From assembly GCA_963778895.1 (NCBI GenBank), contig CAVZVZ010000005.1:1674001-1738000 (forward strand): a stretch of DNA of 64,000 nucleotides, in the 5' to 3' direction. This document shows, in pieces, positions 19,366 to 27,556 of this stretch. Under the pieces are notes generated by a model, which worked only from the letters and a program-made list of their open reading frames with translations, ran no database searches and had not been told where the DNA came from. The stretch's first letter is position 1, and each line of letters opens with the position of its first letter. Source of the DNA: CAVZVZ01 sp963778895 (GTDB lineage Bacteria; Actinomycetota; Acidimicrobiia; Acidimicrobiales; Acidimicrobilacustridaceae). The position numbers and the translations under genes were made by a program.

Positions 19366-20390
19366 CTGCGAATCGCCGTCCTCGCGCCGATCGCCTGGCG
19401 CACACCGCCGCGGCACTACGGACCGTGGGAGCTCTTCGCCTCGCTCCTCACCGAAGGACTGGTGCAGCTCGGCCACGACGTGACGCTCTTCGCCGTCGCC
19501 GATTCGGTCACCACCGCGACGTTGCACAGCACTTCCGCCCGTGGTTGGTCCGAGGACCCGAACATCGAGCCGAAGGTCGCCGAGTGCGTTCACATTGCCG
19601 CCATGTTCGAGCGCGCCCGGCGACTTCGACATCATGCACAACGGCTTCGACTTCCTGCCCGCTGACCTACAGCCGATCTCGTCGACACACCGCTGGTGAC
19701 GACGATCCACGGCTTCTCGTCACCGCGCATCGTCCCCGTCTACGAGCGCTACGACGCGAGCACGACCTACGTGGCGATCAGCGACGCCGACCGTCATCCA
19801 CGGCTGCACTACGCCGCCACGATCCACCACGGCATCGACACCGACGACTTCGCCCTGCATCCGGAACCCGGCGGACCACCTGCTCTTCTTCGGTCGCATC
19901 CACCCGGACAAGGGGACGGCGCACGCCATCGAGGTGGCGCGCCGCTCGGGGCGGCGTCTCGTCATCGCCGGCATCGTCCAGGACGAGCGCTACTTCCGCG
20001 AGAGCGTCGAACCGCACCTCGACGGCGACCGGATCCGCTACGTCGGACCGGTCGACGCCGCCGATCGCGCCGACGTTCTCGGTCGTGCCCACGCCCTCGC
20101 TGCATCTCATCGACTTCGACGAGCCGTTCGGGTACAGCGTGGTCGAGGCCATGGCGTGCGGCACGCCGGTGATCGCCCACGCCCGCGGATCGATGCCCGA
20201 GCTCATCGATCAGGGCAAGACCGGCTTTCTCGTACGCAGCGACGCCGAGGCGTGCCTGGCGGTCGACGAGGCGGGCGAGCTCGACCGCGCCGCCATTCGT
20301 GCTTCGACCGTCGCGCGCTTCGATCGGTCGACCATGGTTCGCCGGTATGTGTCGGTCTACCGCGACGTCGTCGGTCCGCAACCAGCGTGA
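19366..20390 (+). CDS. GT4 family glycosyltransferase (several frame changes; start unresolved)
   Basis: Divergent from the GT4-toroid gene. The natural N-terminus is probably RIAVLAPIAWRTPPRHYGPW; no ATG/GTG is in frame just before it (CTG at 19366), so the start may itself be affected by an error. Read across frames, the protein gives FDIMHNGFDFLPL, TTIHGFSSPRIVPVYERY, TIHHGIDTDDF, LFFGRIHPDKGTAHAIEV, FGYSVVEAMACGTPVIA and GKTGFLV. Frame changes near 19616, 19660, 19672, 19868 and 20098 are each repaired by dropping one base. The family transfers sugars from nucleotide donors; the acceptor is unknown. Its TGA overlaps the next operator. Confidence 0.75.
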
Positions 20391-20410
20391 CTGACTGGGG
20401 ACCAGTCAGT
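20390..20410. promoter_or_regulatory. Candidate TetR operator (9-bp perfect inverted repeat, 3-bp spacer)
   Basis: ACTGACTGG-GGA-CCAGTCAGT lies 16 bp upstream of the tetR start at 20426 and overlaps the stop codon of the preceding GT4 gene. TAGAGT at 20414-20419 fits the actinobacterial -10 pattern TAnnnT, 6 bp before ATG, so the tetR transcript may be leaderless and the operator would cover its promoter. Confidence 0.6.
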
Positions 20411-20425
20411 GAGTAGAGTCGCAGG

Positions 20426-21022
20426 ATGCCGAGGACGAAGCCGGCCGAGGAGCGCCGGGCTGATCTGCTGTCCGCCGGCCGCGGCCTCTTCGTCACCAGA
20501 GGCATCGCCGCCACGACCCTCGAGGACATCACCAGCGGTGCCGCGGTCTCGAAGGGCCTCTTCTATCAATATTTCCGGTCCAAGGAAGACCTCGTCCTCG
20601 CCCTTCAACAGCAGTTGGCGGGCGAGTTCGCGACACGCGTGCAGAACGCCATCGACGCTCAGACGGACTGGCCAGCCAAGCTCGATGCGAGCGTCCAGGC
20701 CTGCTTCGATTGCTACCGCGACCAACAGGACCTGCGCGAGGTCCTCTTCCGCCATGGCGCGCCGCAGGAAGCGGAGAGCGACGACGAGCCCGCGCACGCG
20801 GCGTTGGGCGCGGTGCTGCGGGAGCTCCTCGAGGCGGGTGTCGCGGCTGGCGCCTTCCATGTCGACGATCCCGGGACCACCGCGGTGCTGCTGTACGTCA
20901 CCACCCACGCCTTCGACGCCAACTTCCACGGCCGGCCACCACCCACCAACATCCGACTCACCCGCGCAATCCAGCAGCTGTTCCGCCGCGCGGCGGGCGT
21001 GAGCGAACCGCTCGGCGATTGA
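20426..21022 (+). CDS. TetR/AcrR family transcriptional regulator
   Basis: 198 residues, intact. The N-terminal DNA-binding domain is RADLLSAGRGLFVTRGIAAT, then TLEDITSGAAVSKGLFYQYF and RSKEDLVLAL. The C-terminal domain is helical with no recognisable ligand signature. The ATG at 20426 is 16 bp downstream of a perfect inverted repeat, suggesting autorepression. No adjacent effector gene in the same direction is evident, so targets other than itself are unknown. Confidence 0.88.
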   Translation: MPRTKPAEERRADLLSAGRGLFVTRGIAATTLEDITSGAAVSKGLFYQYFRSKEDLVLALQQQLAGEFATRVQNAIDAQTDWPAKLDASVQACFDCYRDQQDLREVLFRHGAPQEAESDDEPAHAALGAVLRELLEAGVAAGAFHVDDPGTTAVLLYVTTHAFDANFHGRPPPTNIRLTRAIQQLFRRAAGVSEPLGD

Positions 21023-21129
21023 TGGTTCAAGCCTCACACGCTGGCTCACACGTCTCCCTGTCACGGTGAATGCGGCTCAAGGCAGCCGAACCCACAGAGC
21101 AACGAAGGGATCGTGGGATGCCATTTCTT

Positions 21130-21394
21130 CAGGTGAGCTCCAGCGGCGCTGACCCGATGGCCGCCGCCGATTCGAAGGCGTGGGCGGCCGGTGTTCTCCT
21201 CGGCTGACGTCGGGATGCGGGCTTACGCTCGCCCCATGGCCCACAGCCAGACGACGCTGGCGATCCGGCTCCTGGGCCGCGCCGGTGAGCACGCCGGGCG
21301 TGATGCGCTCGTGTGGCCGTCCGACGTCGCGAACGGCGTCCCACACCTCATCGGCCGGGGCGTTGATGGTGACTTCCTTTTGCAGTGAGCTCAT
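21130..21394 (-). pseudogene. Truncated SRPBCC/polyketide-cyclase-like remnant
   Basis: The first ~38 codons from ATG 21394 read MSSLQKEVTINAPADEVWDA...RPHERITPGVL, the beginning of an SRPBCC protein. After that no frame continues the fold: I see only short pieces such as VVWLWAMG in one frame and a proline/arginine-rich stretch in another, and there is room for only ~88 codons where the family needs ~140. It follows the ECF sigma gene and a strong hairpin. I regard it as a broken remnant, or a gene damaged by several sequence errors. Confidence 0.5.
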
Positions 21395-21406
21395 GCGCCC
21401 ACCTCC

Positions 21407-21429
21407 GACCCTCCCGTTGCGGGAGGGTC
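21407..21429. terminator. Strong hairpin between an ECF sigma gene and the SRPBCC remnant
   Basis: GACCCTCCCG-TTG-CGGGAGGGTC is a perfect 10-bp stem with a 3-base loop, located 7 bp after the sigma-factor stop (minus strand) and 13 bp before the remnant's start. There is no T-tract, so it may be an attenuator or mRNA-stabilising element as well as a terminator. Confidence 0.55.
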
Positions 21430-21435
21430 AAGCAA

Positions 21436-22401
21436 CTACTCGCCGACCTCGAGGATCGGTGGGAGCCCGAAGATGGGGAACATCGACACGCCGAAGGTCG
21501 TGACCTCGACGACGCGGCCGTCCGCGATGCGCAGCACGTCGAATTTGAACGCCCGGAACTCGGTGTCACCCCAACGGCGCAGGTAGGAGGCCGCTGTCGG
21601 CATGCGATTGGCCATCGTGGGCACCAGGCGCCAATCGCCGTCGCGCTCGACGCCGAACGCCGTACGCAGCGAGCCCGCGATGACATCGCGGCCGTCGAAG
21701 CTCATCGGCATGGGAGGCATCGTGATGCGCAGATCTTCCGACGCGATGGCGATCACCTCCTCGGCATCGCAGCGTTCGTGGGCGTCGATGAAGCGGTCGA
21801 GCAGCTCGCGTTCGTTCGCGCTCGCCGGGACAGCCGACCAATCCTGTCGATGTGACGGCAGATGTGCCTGCATGGTCACGCGTGCTCGTTGCAGCGCGCT
21901 GTTCGCCGCCGCGACGCTCGTGTCGAGCATCGCCGCCGTCTCTGCCGCCGGATGCCCCAACACATCGCGCAGGATCAGCGCGGCACGCTGCCGAGGCGGC
22001 AACACCTGCATCGCCGCGAGGAATGCCAGCTCGATCGTTTCTCGTTCGACGACCACCGAGTCGGGCTGATCGTCGGCGGACGCGAGCTCGTCGAGCAAGT
22101 GGTCGGGATAGGGCTGGAGCCACGCCACCTCCGCGAACGAATGCAGCTCGGTCACCTTGCGCGCGCGGTTGCGCAACAGATCCAGACAGGCGTTGGTCGC
22201 TATCCGATAGAGCCACGCGCGAGCCTGACCGTCGCCTCCGAACGTGTCCCGAGCGCGCCACGCGCGCAGGAAGGTCTCCTGGACCGCGTCTTCGGCTTCG
22301 TCGAACGAAGCCAGCATTCGGTAGCAGTGCACGTGCAGCTCGCGCCGATGCTGGTTGGTCAAGTCCTCGAAGGTCGCCTCGTCGATCCGATCCGTGGTCA
22401 C
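21436..22401 (-). CDS. SigG-type ECF sigma factor with C-terminal SnoaL-like domain
   Basis: 321 residues, intact. Sigma region 2 is TNQHRRELHVHCYRMLASFD...AEDAVQETFLRAWRARDTF; region 4 is LPPRQRAALILRDVLGH with the helix AETAAMLDTSVAAANSALQRAR. The last ~110 residues form a SnoaL-like domain (ELLDRFIDAHERCDAEEVIA, GVSMFPIFGLPP). In this ECF group the C-terminal domain takes the place of an anti-sigma factor. Another member with the same architecture lies at 29191-30178. No anti-sigma gene is adjacent. Confidence 0.88.
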   Translation of the reverse strand: MTTDRIDEATFEDLTNQHRRELHVHCYRMLASFDEAEDAVQETFLRAWRARDTFGGDGQARAWLYRIATNACLDLLRNRARKVTELHSFAEVAWLQPYPDHLLDELASADDQPDSVVVERETIELAFLAAMQVLPPRQRAALILRDVLGHPAAETAAMLDTSVAAANSALQRARVTMQAHLPSHRQDWSAVPASANERELLDRFIDAHERCDAEEVIAIASEDLRITMPPMPMSFDGRDVIAGSLRTAFGVERDGDWRLVPTMANRMPTAASYLRRWGDTEFRAFKFDVLRIADGRVVEVTTFGVSMFPIFGLPPILEVGE

Positions 22402-22538
22402 CGGGGCTCCTCCGTTCGCGGCTGTGTCGTCCGGTGCATGAAACGACCGGTCACCCCGGAACTCATCGGCGACGCGACGAATCCCTACCGGGGATCATCT
22501 CGCACCGGGGGTCGCCCACCGTCGACGAAGATGCCCAG

Positions 22539-23693
22539 ATGAGGTTCTTGTTCTCGTTCGTGGGCGGACAAGGCCACTTCGACCCGCTGGTTCCCCTCGC
22601 CCGCGGGGTCAGGAGTGTGGCCCACGACGTCACGTTTGCCTGCCGTCCGTCGATGATTCCGATCGTCGAGGGGCGGGGCTTCGCGGCGGTGGGCGTCGGA
22701 CCGGATGTACCCGACCACACCGCGATCACGCCGCTCCTCGCCTACGACGCCGAGCGCGAGGAGCGGGTGCTACGCGACGGCTTCGCCCGCCACACCGCGC
22801 TCCGACGGGCTGAGGACCTCATCGAGCTCTGCTCCGCAGACCGCGCCGACGTGATCGTCGCCGACGAAGTCGACTACGGCGCGCTGATCGCCGCCGAACG
22901 CATGGGTATTCCACATGCCACCGTGATCGTGCTGGCGGCCGGGGGCTTCGCTCGGCGCGACGTGCTCGTCGAACCTGTCAACGAGGTGAGGGCCCATCTC
23001 GGACTCGACCTCGACCCCGAGCTGCGGATGCTCGAGCGTCACCTCGTGGTCGCGCCGGTCCCACCGAGCTTTCGAGACCCCGCCTTCCCCCTCGGTCCGC
23101 GCACTCTGTGGCTCCGCCCCGCGGCGCTCGAAGCCGAGTCGACGGCGAGAGCGACTCCGTGGACGGCCGACTCGCGCGGCCGGCCCCGCGTGTACGTCAC
23201 CCTCGGCACGATCTTCAACATGGAATCAGGCGATCTGTTCGAACGGCTCATAGAAGCGGTCAGCGGCCTGGACGCGGACGTGCTCGTCACCGTGGGACGG
23301 CATCTGGACCCGAGCGCACTGGGCGCGACTCCGGCTCACGTCCGCGTCGAGCCGTTCGTTCCTCATCGTGCCGTCCTGGCCGACGCCGATCTGGTGGTCT
23401 CGCACGGCGGGTCGGGCACCGTGATCGGCGCGGCGGTGAACGGCGTGCCTCAGATCGTGTTGCCCATGGGCGGGGACCAAGCCCACAACGCTCGCCGGGT
23501 CGAGGCATTGGGCATCGGTCTCGCGCTGGATCCCGTTCGACTTACGGCCCTCGAGATCCGCCTTGCCGCCGTCGGGGTCCTCGCTGACCCGACCTACCGA
23601 AAGCGGAGCGCGACATTGGCCGACGAAGCAACCCGACTTCCGCCGGCAACCCACGGTGTCGATGCCCTGGAACGGCTAGCTGTCACGACCTGA
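22539..23693 (+). CDS. UGT/MGT-type glycosyltransferase (GT1)
   Basis: 384 residues from ATG 22539. The N-terminus MRFLFSFVGGQGHFDPLVPLA contains the GHFDP motif of macrolide-type GT-B enzymes. The C-terminal nucleotide-sugar site is VVSHGGSGTVIGAAVNGVPQIVLPMGGDQ. These enzymes glycosylate small lipophilic acceptors such as polyketides, macrolides, sterols or carotenoids. The frame is intact. It is divergent from the ECF sigma gene (137 bp between) and convergent with a TetR gene. No biosynthetic gene cluster is visible around it, so the acceptor may be exogenous (detoxification) or encoded elsewhere. Confidence 0.87.
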   Translation: MRFLFSFVGGQGHFDPLVPLARGVRSVAHDVTFACRPSMIPIVEGRGFAAVGVGPDVPDHTAITPLLAYDAEREERVLRDGFARHTALRRAEDLIELCSADRADVIVADEVDYGALIAAERMGIPHATVIVLAAGGFARRDVLVEPVNEVRAHLGLDLDPELRMLERHLVVAPVPPSFRDPAFPLGPRTLWLRPAALEAESTARATPWTADSRGRPRVYVTLGTIFNMESGDLFERLIEAVSGLDADVLVTVGRHLDPSALGATPAHVRVEPFVPHRAVLADADLVVSHGGSGTVIGAAVNGVPQIVLPMGGDQAHNARRVEALGIGLALDPVRLTALEIRLAAVGVLADPTYRKRSATLADEATRLPPATHGVDALERLAVTT

Positions 23694-23704
23694 GCCGGCA
23701 AGGC

Positions 23705-24553
23705 TCAGCGCGATTCGAGGTCGCGCTCGACGCCGTCCAACAACCGGTTGAGGTTGCGTTCGAAGCGACCCGAGTCGGCGGCCTGGGTCTGTATCTGGTC
23801 CCAGGCCGTCTGCATGCCGAGCGTTTCGGCGAGGACCGACAACTGGGGATACAAGCCAGTGGTCAACAAGGTCTCGACGTAAGAGATCAGTTGACGGCCC
23901 CGATCGGGCTCCTCTGGCACGTCGAAGCTCCGGTTGTGAAGGCAGTAGCCGAAGACGTATTCGTCGACCAGCATCGCTATGTCGAGCTTGAACGGCAGGT
24001 CGGCGGACAGCGATGCGAGCGCTTCGAGCGTTTGGTCGAAATGGCGTACGCCATTCGGTCCGAACGCCGTGTCCTCAGCGATGTCGAGCATCCATGGGTG
24101 ACGCTGCAGCGCGGCGCGCGACCGGCCGGCGATGAGCGTGATCGCCTCGCGCCACCCCTTGGGCAGCGTGCTTTCCTCGGGGAACACGACCTCGCCCATC
24201 ACCGCGTCGACGACCAACGACAACAGTTCGTCTTTGGTCCACACGTAGTGATAGAGCGTCATCGTTCCTGAGCCGAGCTCTGACGCGAGGCGACGCATGG
24301 AGAGTGCGTCGAGCCCTTCGCGGTCGGCGATCCGAACCGCGGCGGCCGCGATCGTGTCGCGGGTGAACTTGGGTCGGCGGCCCCGGGGTTCGGCCCGCGT
24401 CCAGATGCCCGCCGCGCCGAGCTGATCGGAGATCGCCTCGATCCGGTCGCGCTTGCGGTTCGCCTTCTCGGCGATCCGGGCCTGCTGAGCTGCCTTGGCC
24501 GCCAGCTTGGCCTTCAGCTTCTCCTTGGGATTGGGCGCACGACCCGTTGACAT
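23705..24553 (-). CDS. TetR family repressor of the adjacent ABC exporter
   Basis: 282 residues from ATG 24553 (MSTGRAPNPKEK). A Lys/Ala-rich N-terminal extension of ~65 residues (KLKAKLAAKAAQQARIAEKA...) precedes the DNA-binding domain RPKFTRDTIAAAAVRIADRE, then LGSGTMTLYHYVWTKDELL. The C-terminal domain is of the TetR_C type with DIAMLVDEYVFGYCLHNRSF. The gene is divergent from the ABC ATPase, and three copies of an inverted repeat occupy the intergenic region, one of them next to its own start codon. That strongly suggests autorepression and control of the exporter. Confidence 0.88.
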   Translation of the reverse strand: MSTGRAPNPKEKLKAKLAAKAAQQARIAEKANRKRDRIEAISDQLGAAGIWTRAEPRGRRPKFTRDTIAAAAVRIADREGLDALSMRRLASELGSGTMTLYHYVWTKDELLSLVVDAVMGEVVFPEESTLPKGWREAITLIAGRSRAALQRHPWMLDIAEDTAFGPNGVRHFDQTLEALASLSADLPFKLDIAMLVDEYVFGYCLHNRSFDVPEEPDRGRQLISYVETLLTTGLYPQLSVLAETLGMQTAWDQIQTQAADSGRFERNLNRLLDGVERDLESR

Positions 24554-24554
24554 G

Positions 24555-24613
24555 TCGTACAGCGTACTACTACATTGCTCGTACGGTGTACGAATCAGTG
24601 GTACACGATACGA
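24555..24613. promoter_or_regulatory. Triplicated TetR operator, consensus TCGTAC-n3-GTACGA
   Basis: The central copy at 24579-24593 (TCGTACGGTGTACGA) is a perfect 6-3-6 inverted repeat. A second copy at 24555-24569 (TCGTACAGCGTACTA) has one mismatch, and a third at 24599-24613 (TGGTACACGATACGA) has two. They lie in the divergent promoter region between tetR (start 24553) and the ABC ATPase gene (start 24673). Centre spacings are 24 and 20 bp, close to two helical turns. Confidence 0.7.
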
Positions 24614-24672
24614 AATCCCCCCACCCCGCACCCCTGCAGTGACGTTCCGCAGTGACGTCCGGAGACAACACC

Positions 24673-25736
24673 ATGAGCTCCTCCATCTCTTCCCTCATCC
24701 GCCGCCCCGGTATGCGCACCGATGACGTCCGGCTCCACGCCGAGGGTCTCGGCAAGCGCTACGGCGACATGTGGGCCCTCCGCGACCTCGACCTCGACGT
24801 CCCCGCGGGCTCGGTGCTCGGCCTGCTCGGCCACAACGGCGCCGGCAAGACCACGGCCATCAAGATCTTCACCACCCTCAGCCTCCCGACCGAGGGCACG
24901 GCCCGCGTCGCCGGCTACGACGTCGTCGCCGACTCGCTCGAGGTGCGCCGGCGCATCGGCGTCGCCGCCCAACAGGCGACGGTCGACGGTCTGCTCACGG
25001 CCCGCGCCAACCTCGTCATGGTCGGCCGCCTCCACGATCTGCCCAAGGCCGTCGCCCAGCGTCGAGCCGGCGAACTGCTCGAGCAGCTGAACCTGGCCGA
25101 AGACGCCGACCGGCTGGTGAAGACCTACAGCGGCGGCATGCGTCGCCGTCTCGACCTCGCCGCGAGCATCGTCGCGACCCCCGAGGTGTTGTTCCTCGAC
25201 GAGCCCACCACCGGTCTCGATCCGCTCAGTCGCGGCGAGCTGTGGGAGATCCTGCGCGACCTTGCCCGCGAAGGCACCACGATCGTGCTCACCACTCAGT
25301 ACCTCGAAGAGGCCGACCGCCTGGCCGACGACATCATCGTGTTGGACCACGGCCTCGTGGTCGCCCACGGAACACCGGAGGAGCTGAAGGCACGAGTCGG
25401 GCAGGACCTGATCGACATCACGGTGGCGACGGCCACCGATCTCGAGCCGGTCGCGCAAGCCGCGGCCGAACTCGCGTCGGGCCCACCGTCGTTCGACCGC
25501 GACATCCTGACCGTCAGCGTCCCCCTCCGCGAGGGCGTCTCGCTCATGGAGGTCATGCGCACCCTCGACCGCGCCGGCGTCGACGCCACCGACCTCAATC
25601 GCAGGTCCGCCACTCTCGACGACGTGTTCCTCTCGCTCACCGCCCGACCCAACTCTCATGGCCCAACTCTCATGGGCCCAACTCTCATGGGCCCAACTCT
25701 CATGTGCCCAACTCTCATGTGGAGGCCTCGGCATGA
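24673..25736 (+). CDS. Multidrug ABC transporter ATP-binding protein (DrrA-like), ending in a PNSHG repeat
   Basis: About 354 residues. It has Walker A (GHNGAGKTTAIKIF), Q-loop, signature (YSGGMRRRLDLAASI), Walker B (VLFLDEPTTGLDP), the TTQYLEEAD H-loop region (Q instead of the usual His in TTHYL) and a DrrA-type C-terminal domain ending in LDDVFLSLTARP. The annotated frame then runs through a 15-bp tandem repeat and past the permease start. If the first repeat unit had its missing base, the protein would end PNSHG x3, PNSHV x2, EASA and stop at 25736, overlapping the permease ATG as ATGA. Together with the permease it should export a drug-like or lipid substrate. Confidence 0.88.
25648..25722. 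repeat. Five-unit tandem repeat, unit CCCAACTCTCATGGG (15 bp)
   Basis: Five consecutive units: the first is 14 bp (one G short), the next two are exact, and the last two end in GTG instead of GGG. It encodes the extreme C-terminus of the ABC ATPase and precedes the permease ribosome-binding site (GGAGG at 25721-25725). In a 15-bp register it encodes (P-N-S-H-G/V)n; the shortened first unit shifts the reading frame. Confidence 0.9.
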
Positions 25737-26614
25737 CCGCCACCGACACCCTCGCCCCGCTCGCCACTCCCGACGAGGTCACCACCAGCGCACCCGAGCG
25801 CGGCCAACGTCACTCGGACATCCGCACCTTGTGGCGCAACGCGTTGATCTACGCGGGCCGCAATCTGCAACACATCCGCCAGATCCCCGAGAAGCTGCTC
25901 GACGTCACCGTCCAACCGCTGATGTTCGTGCTGCTGTTCGCCTACGTGTTCGGTGGCGCGATCGGTGTGAGCGACGGCAACTACCGCGAGTACATCCTCG
26001 GCGGCATCCTGATCCAGACCCTCGCCTTCGGTCTGGTGGGGCCGGCCACGTCCATCGCGACCGACCTCACCGAGGGCGTCATCGATCGCTTCCGGTCGCT
26101 CCCCGCATCGAGGGCCGCCTACCTGCTCGGTCACTACCTCGCCGAGCTCGGCGGCATGGTCCTGTCGATCTTCGTCCTGCTGACCGCGGGCGCGATCGTC
26201 GGCTGGCGTATCCACACCGACTTCGGTCGAGTGGCCCTGGCGCTCATCCTGCTGCTGACGTTCGCCTCCGCGATGATCTGGATCGGTACGTGGGTCGGGC
26301 TGAAGGTGCGCTCCGCCGACGCGGTCATGGGCATCGCCTTCACATTGGTCTTCCCGCTGACGTTCCTCAGCAACGCCTTCGTACCAGTCGACACTCTGCC
26401 GACGGTGCTGCGCTGGATCGCCACGGTGAACCCCATGAGCGTGATGGTCAGCGCGATCCGTGAGCTCTTCGGCAACCCGGTCGCCCCCGTGGCGAACCCG
26501 AGCTGGCCGCTCGAACACGCCGTCTTCACCGCGTTCCTGTACTGCGGAATCCTGCTCGCCATTGCGGTGCCCATGTGCCTGCGCCGCTATCGGGCTCGCA
26601 CCGTCGACAGCTGA
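25733..26614 (+). CDS. ABC-2 type multidrug exporter permease (DrrB-like)
   Basis: 293 residues from ATG 25733. GGAGG lies 8 bp upstream and the ATG overlaps the stop expected for the ATPase gene. Six hydrophobic segments follow a ~40-residue cytosolic N-terminus (LWRNALIYAGRNLQHIRQIPEKLLDV). The family motif region is LMFVLLFAYVFGGAI and the C-terminal segment is TLVFPLTFLSNAFVPV...LRWIATVNPMS, as in DrrB-type daunorubicin exporters. The frame is intact. Its partner is the ATPase just upstream, and both are probably controlled by the divergent TetR. Confidence 0.9.
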   Translation: MTATDTLAPLATPDEVTTSAPERGQRHSDIRTLWRNALIYAGRNLQHIRQIPEKLLDVTVQPLMFVLLFAYVFGGAIGVSDGNYREYILGGILIQTLAFGLVGPATSIATDLTEGVIDRFRSLPASRAAYLLGHYLAELGGMVLSIFVLLTAGAIVGWRIHTDFGRVALALILLLTFASAMIWIGTWVGLKVRSADAVMGIAFTLVFPLTFLSNAFVPVDTLPTVLRWIATVNPMSVMVSAIRELFGNPVAPVANPSWPLEHAVFTAFLYCGILLAIAVPMCLRRYRARTVDS

Positions 26615-26728
26615 CTCACGCGCAACCCAGGTGGTGCGTGAACCCCCAAACGCATTGGTCTCACGGCTGCGCACCGAGGGAAGCAACTCGCGACCGGTTC
26701 GAACACCCGGATCGCGAACGGAGATGCC

Positions 26729-27433
26729 ATGCCCCGTGGAGACCACAGTTCTGTCGCGCCTGCGGGCATCCTGACGCAGTTCGAATCGAACTCGACCCAG
26801 ACCATCGTCGCCTTTGGAGGACTCACGACCGAAGGTGAAGCACCGGTGTTCGAGTTCTTTCACTTTCTCTCGGGCTTCGACGTTCGCAAGGTGTTCCTTC
26901 GCGACGATCAGCAAGCGTGGTACCAACTGGGCGCGCAGGGCATGGGCGAATCGATCGACGAAGTACAGGAGTCGCTCTTCGACCTGCTCGGCCCCGAGGG
27001 TTGTCGCCACGCCGTCTTCACCGGTGGATCCATGGGTGGATATGCCGCGATGTTCTTCGGCGCACGGCTCGGCGCCGGTGAGGTCCAGGCCTTCGCGCCC
27101 CAGACCTACCTCGATCGGGTCCGTCGGCGTTACTACAAGGACTTCCGATGGCAGCGCGCCATCAACCACATGCGAAACGAGCTCGGTAGGCGAAGGAGCT
27201 ACTTCGACCTGCGGCGACCGCTGGCGCGCGCCGCCAAGCGGCGACAGGTGCCCATCCACATCCACGTGGCGAACTACGAACCCGACCTCGTCCACGCCCA
27301 CCGTGTCGGACGCGTCCCCGGCGTGAGTGTCCACCGCTCTCGCGAGATCACCGACCACCGCATCGCCCGGGCCCTCCACGAGGACGGCCGGCTGCGCACC
27401 ATCTTCGAGGACGCCCTGGCCCGCGTTTCCTGA
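26729..27433 (+). CDS. Alpha/beta hydrolase-like protein of unknown function
   Basis: 234 residues, intact. The N-terminus TIVAFGGLTTEGEAPVFEFF and FLRDDQQAWYQLG precede a nucleophile-elbow-like motif FTGGSMGGYAAMFFGARLG, and QAFAPQTYLDR. A possible acid and histidine are in VANYEPDLVHAHRVG, a layout seen in alpha/beta hydrolases. I do not recognise the specific family. The C-terminal ~40 residues are charged. It is preceded by 114 bp after the ABC permease and is probably transcribed separately. Confidence 0.6.
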   Translation: MPRGDHSSVAPAGILTQFESNSTQTIVAFGGLTTEGEAPVFEFFHFLSGFDVRKVFLRDDQQAWYQLGAQGMGESIDEVQESLFDLLGPEGCRHAVFTGGSMGGYAAMFFGARLGAGEVQAFAPQTYLDRVRRRYYKDFRWQRAINHMRNELGRRRSYFDLRRPLARAAKRRQVPIHIHVANYEPDLVHAHRVGRVPGVSVHRSREITDHRIARALHEDGRLRTIFEDALARVS

Positions 27434-27556
27434 GGCCCACCCGGCTTTCTGGACGCTTCGAAAAGATTCTGGCGAAGCTGTCGATTCAGGGCCTTGCTCT
27501 TCGTAGTGGGAACGAAGGGCCGGTACGGTGCCGGTCCCGCACCAGAGGAGAATCCG

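Noticed and set aside
25736..26463. Continuation of the ABC ATPase frame for another 240 codons over the permease gene
   Set aside because: The extra sequence is Arg/His/Pro-rich and overlaps a clear permease in another frame; a single missing base in the tandem repeat explains it.
26690..26725. GGTTCGAACACC resembling a tRNA T-loop
   Set aside because: No acceptor, D or anticodon stems can be drawn around it; it lies just upstream of a protein start.
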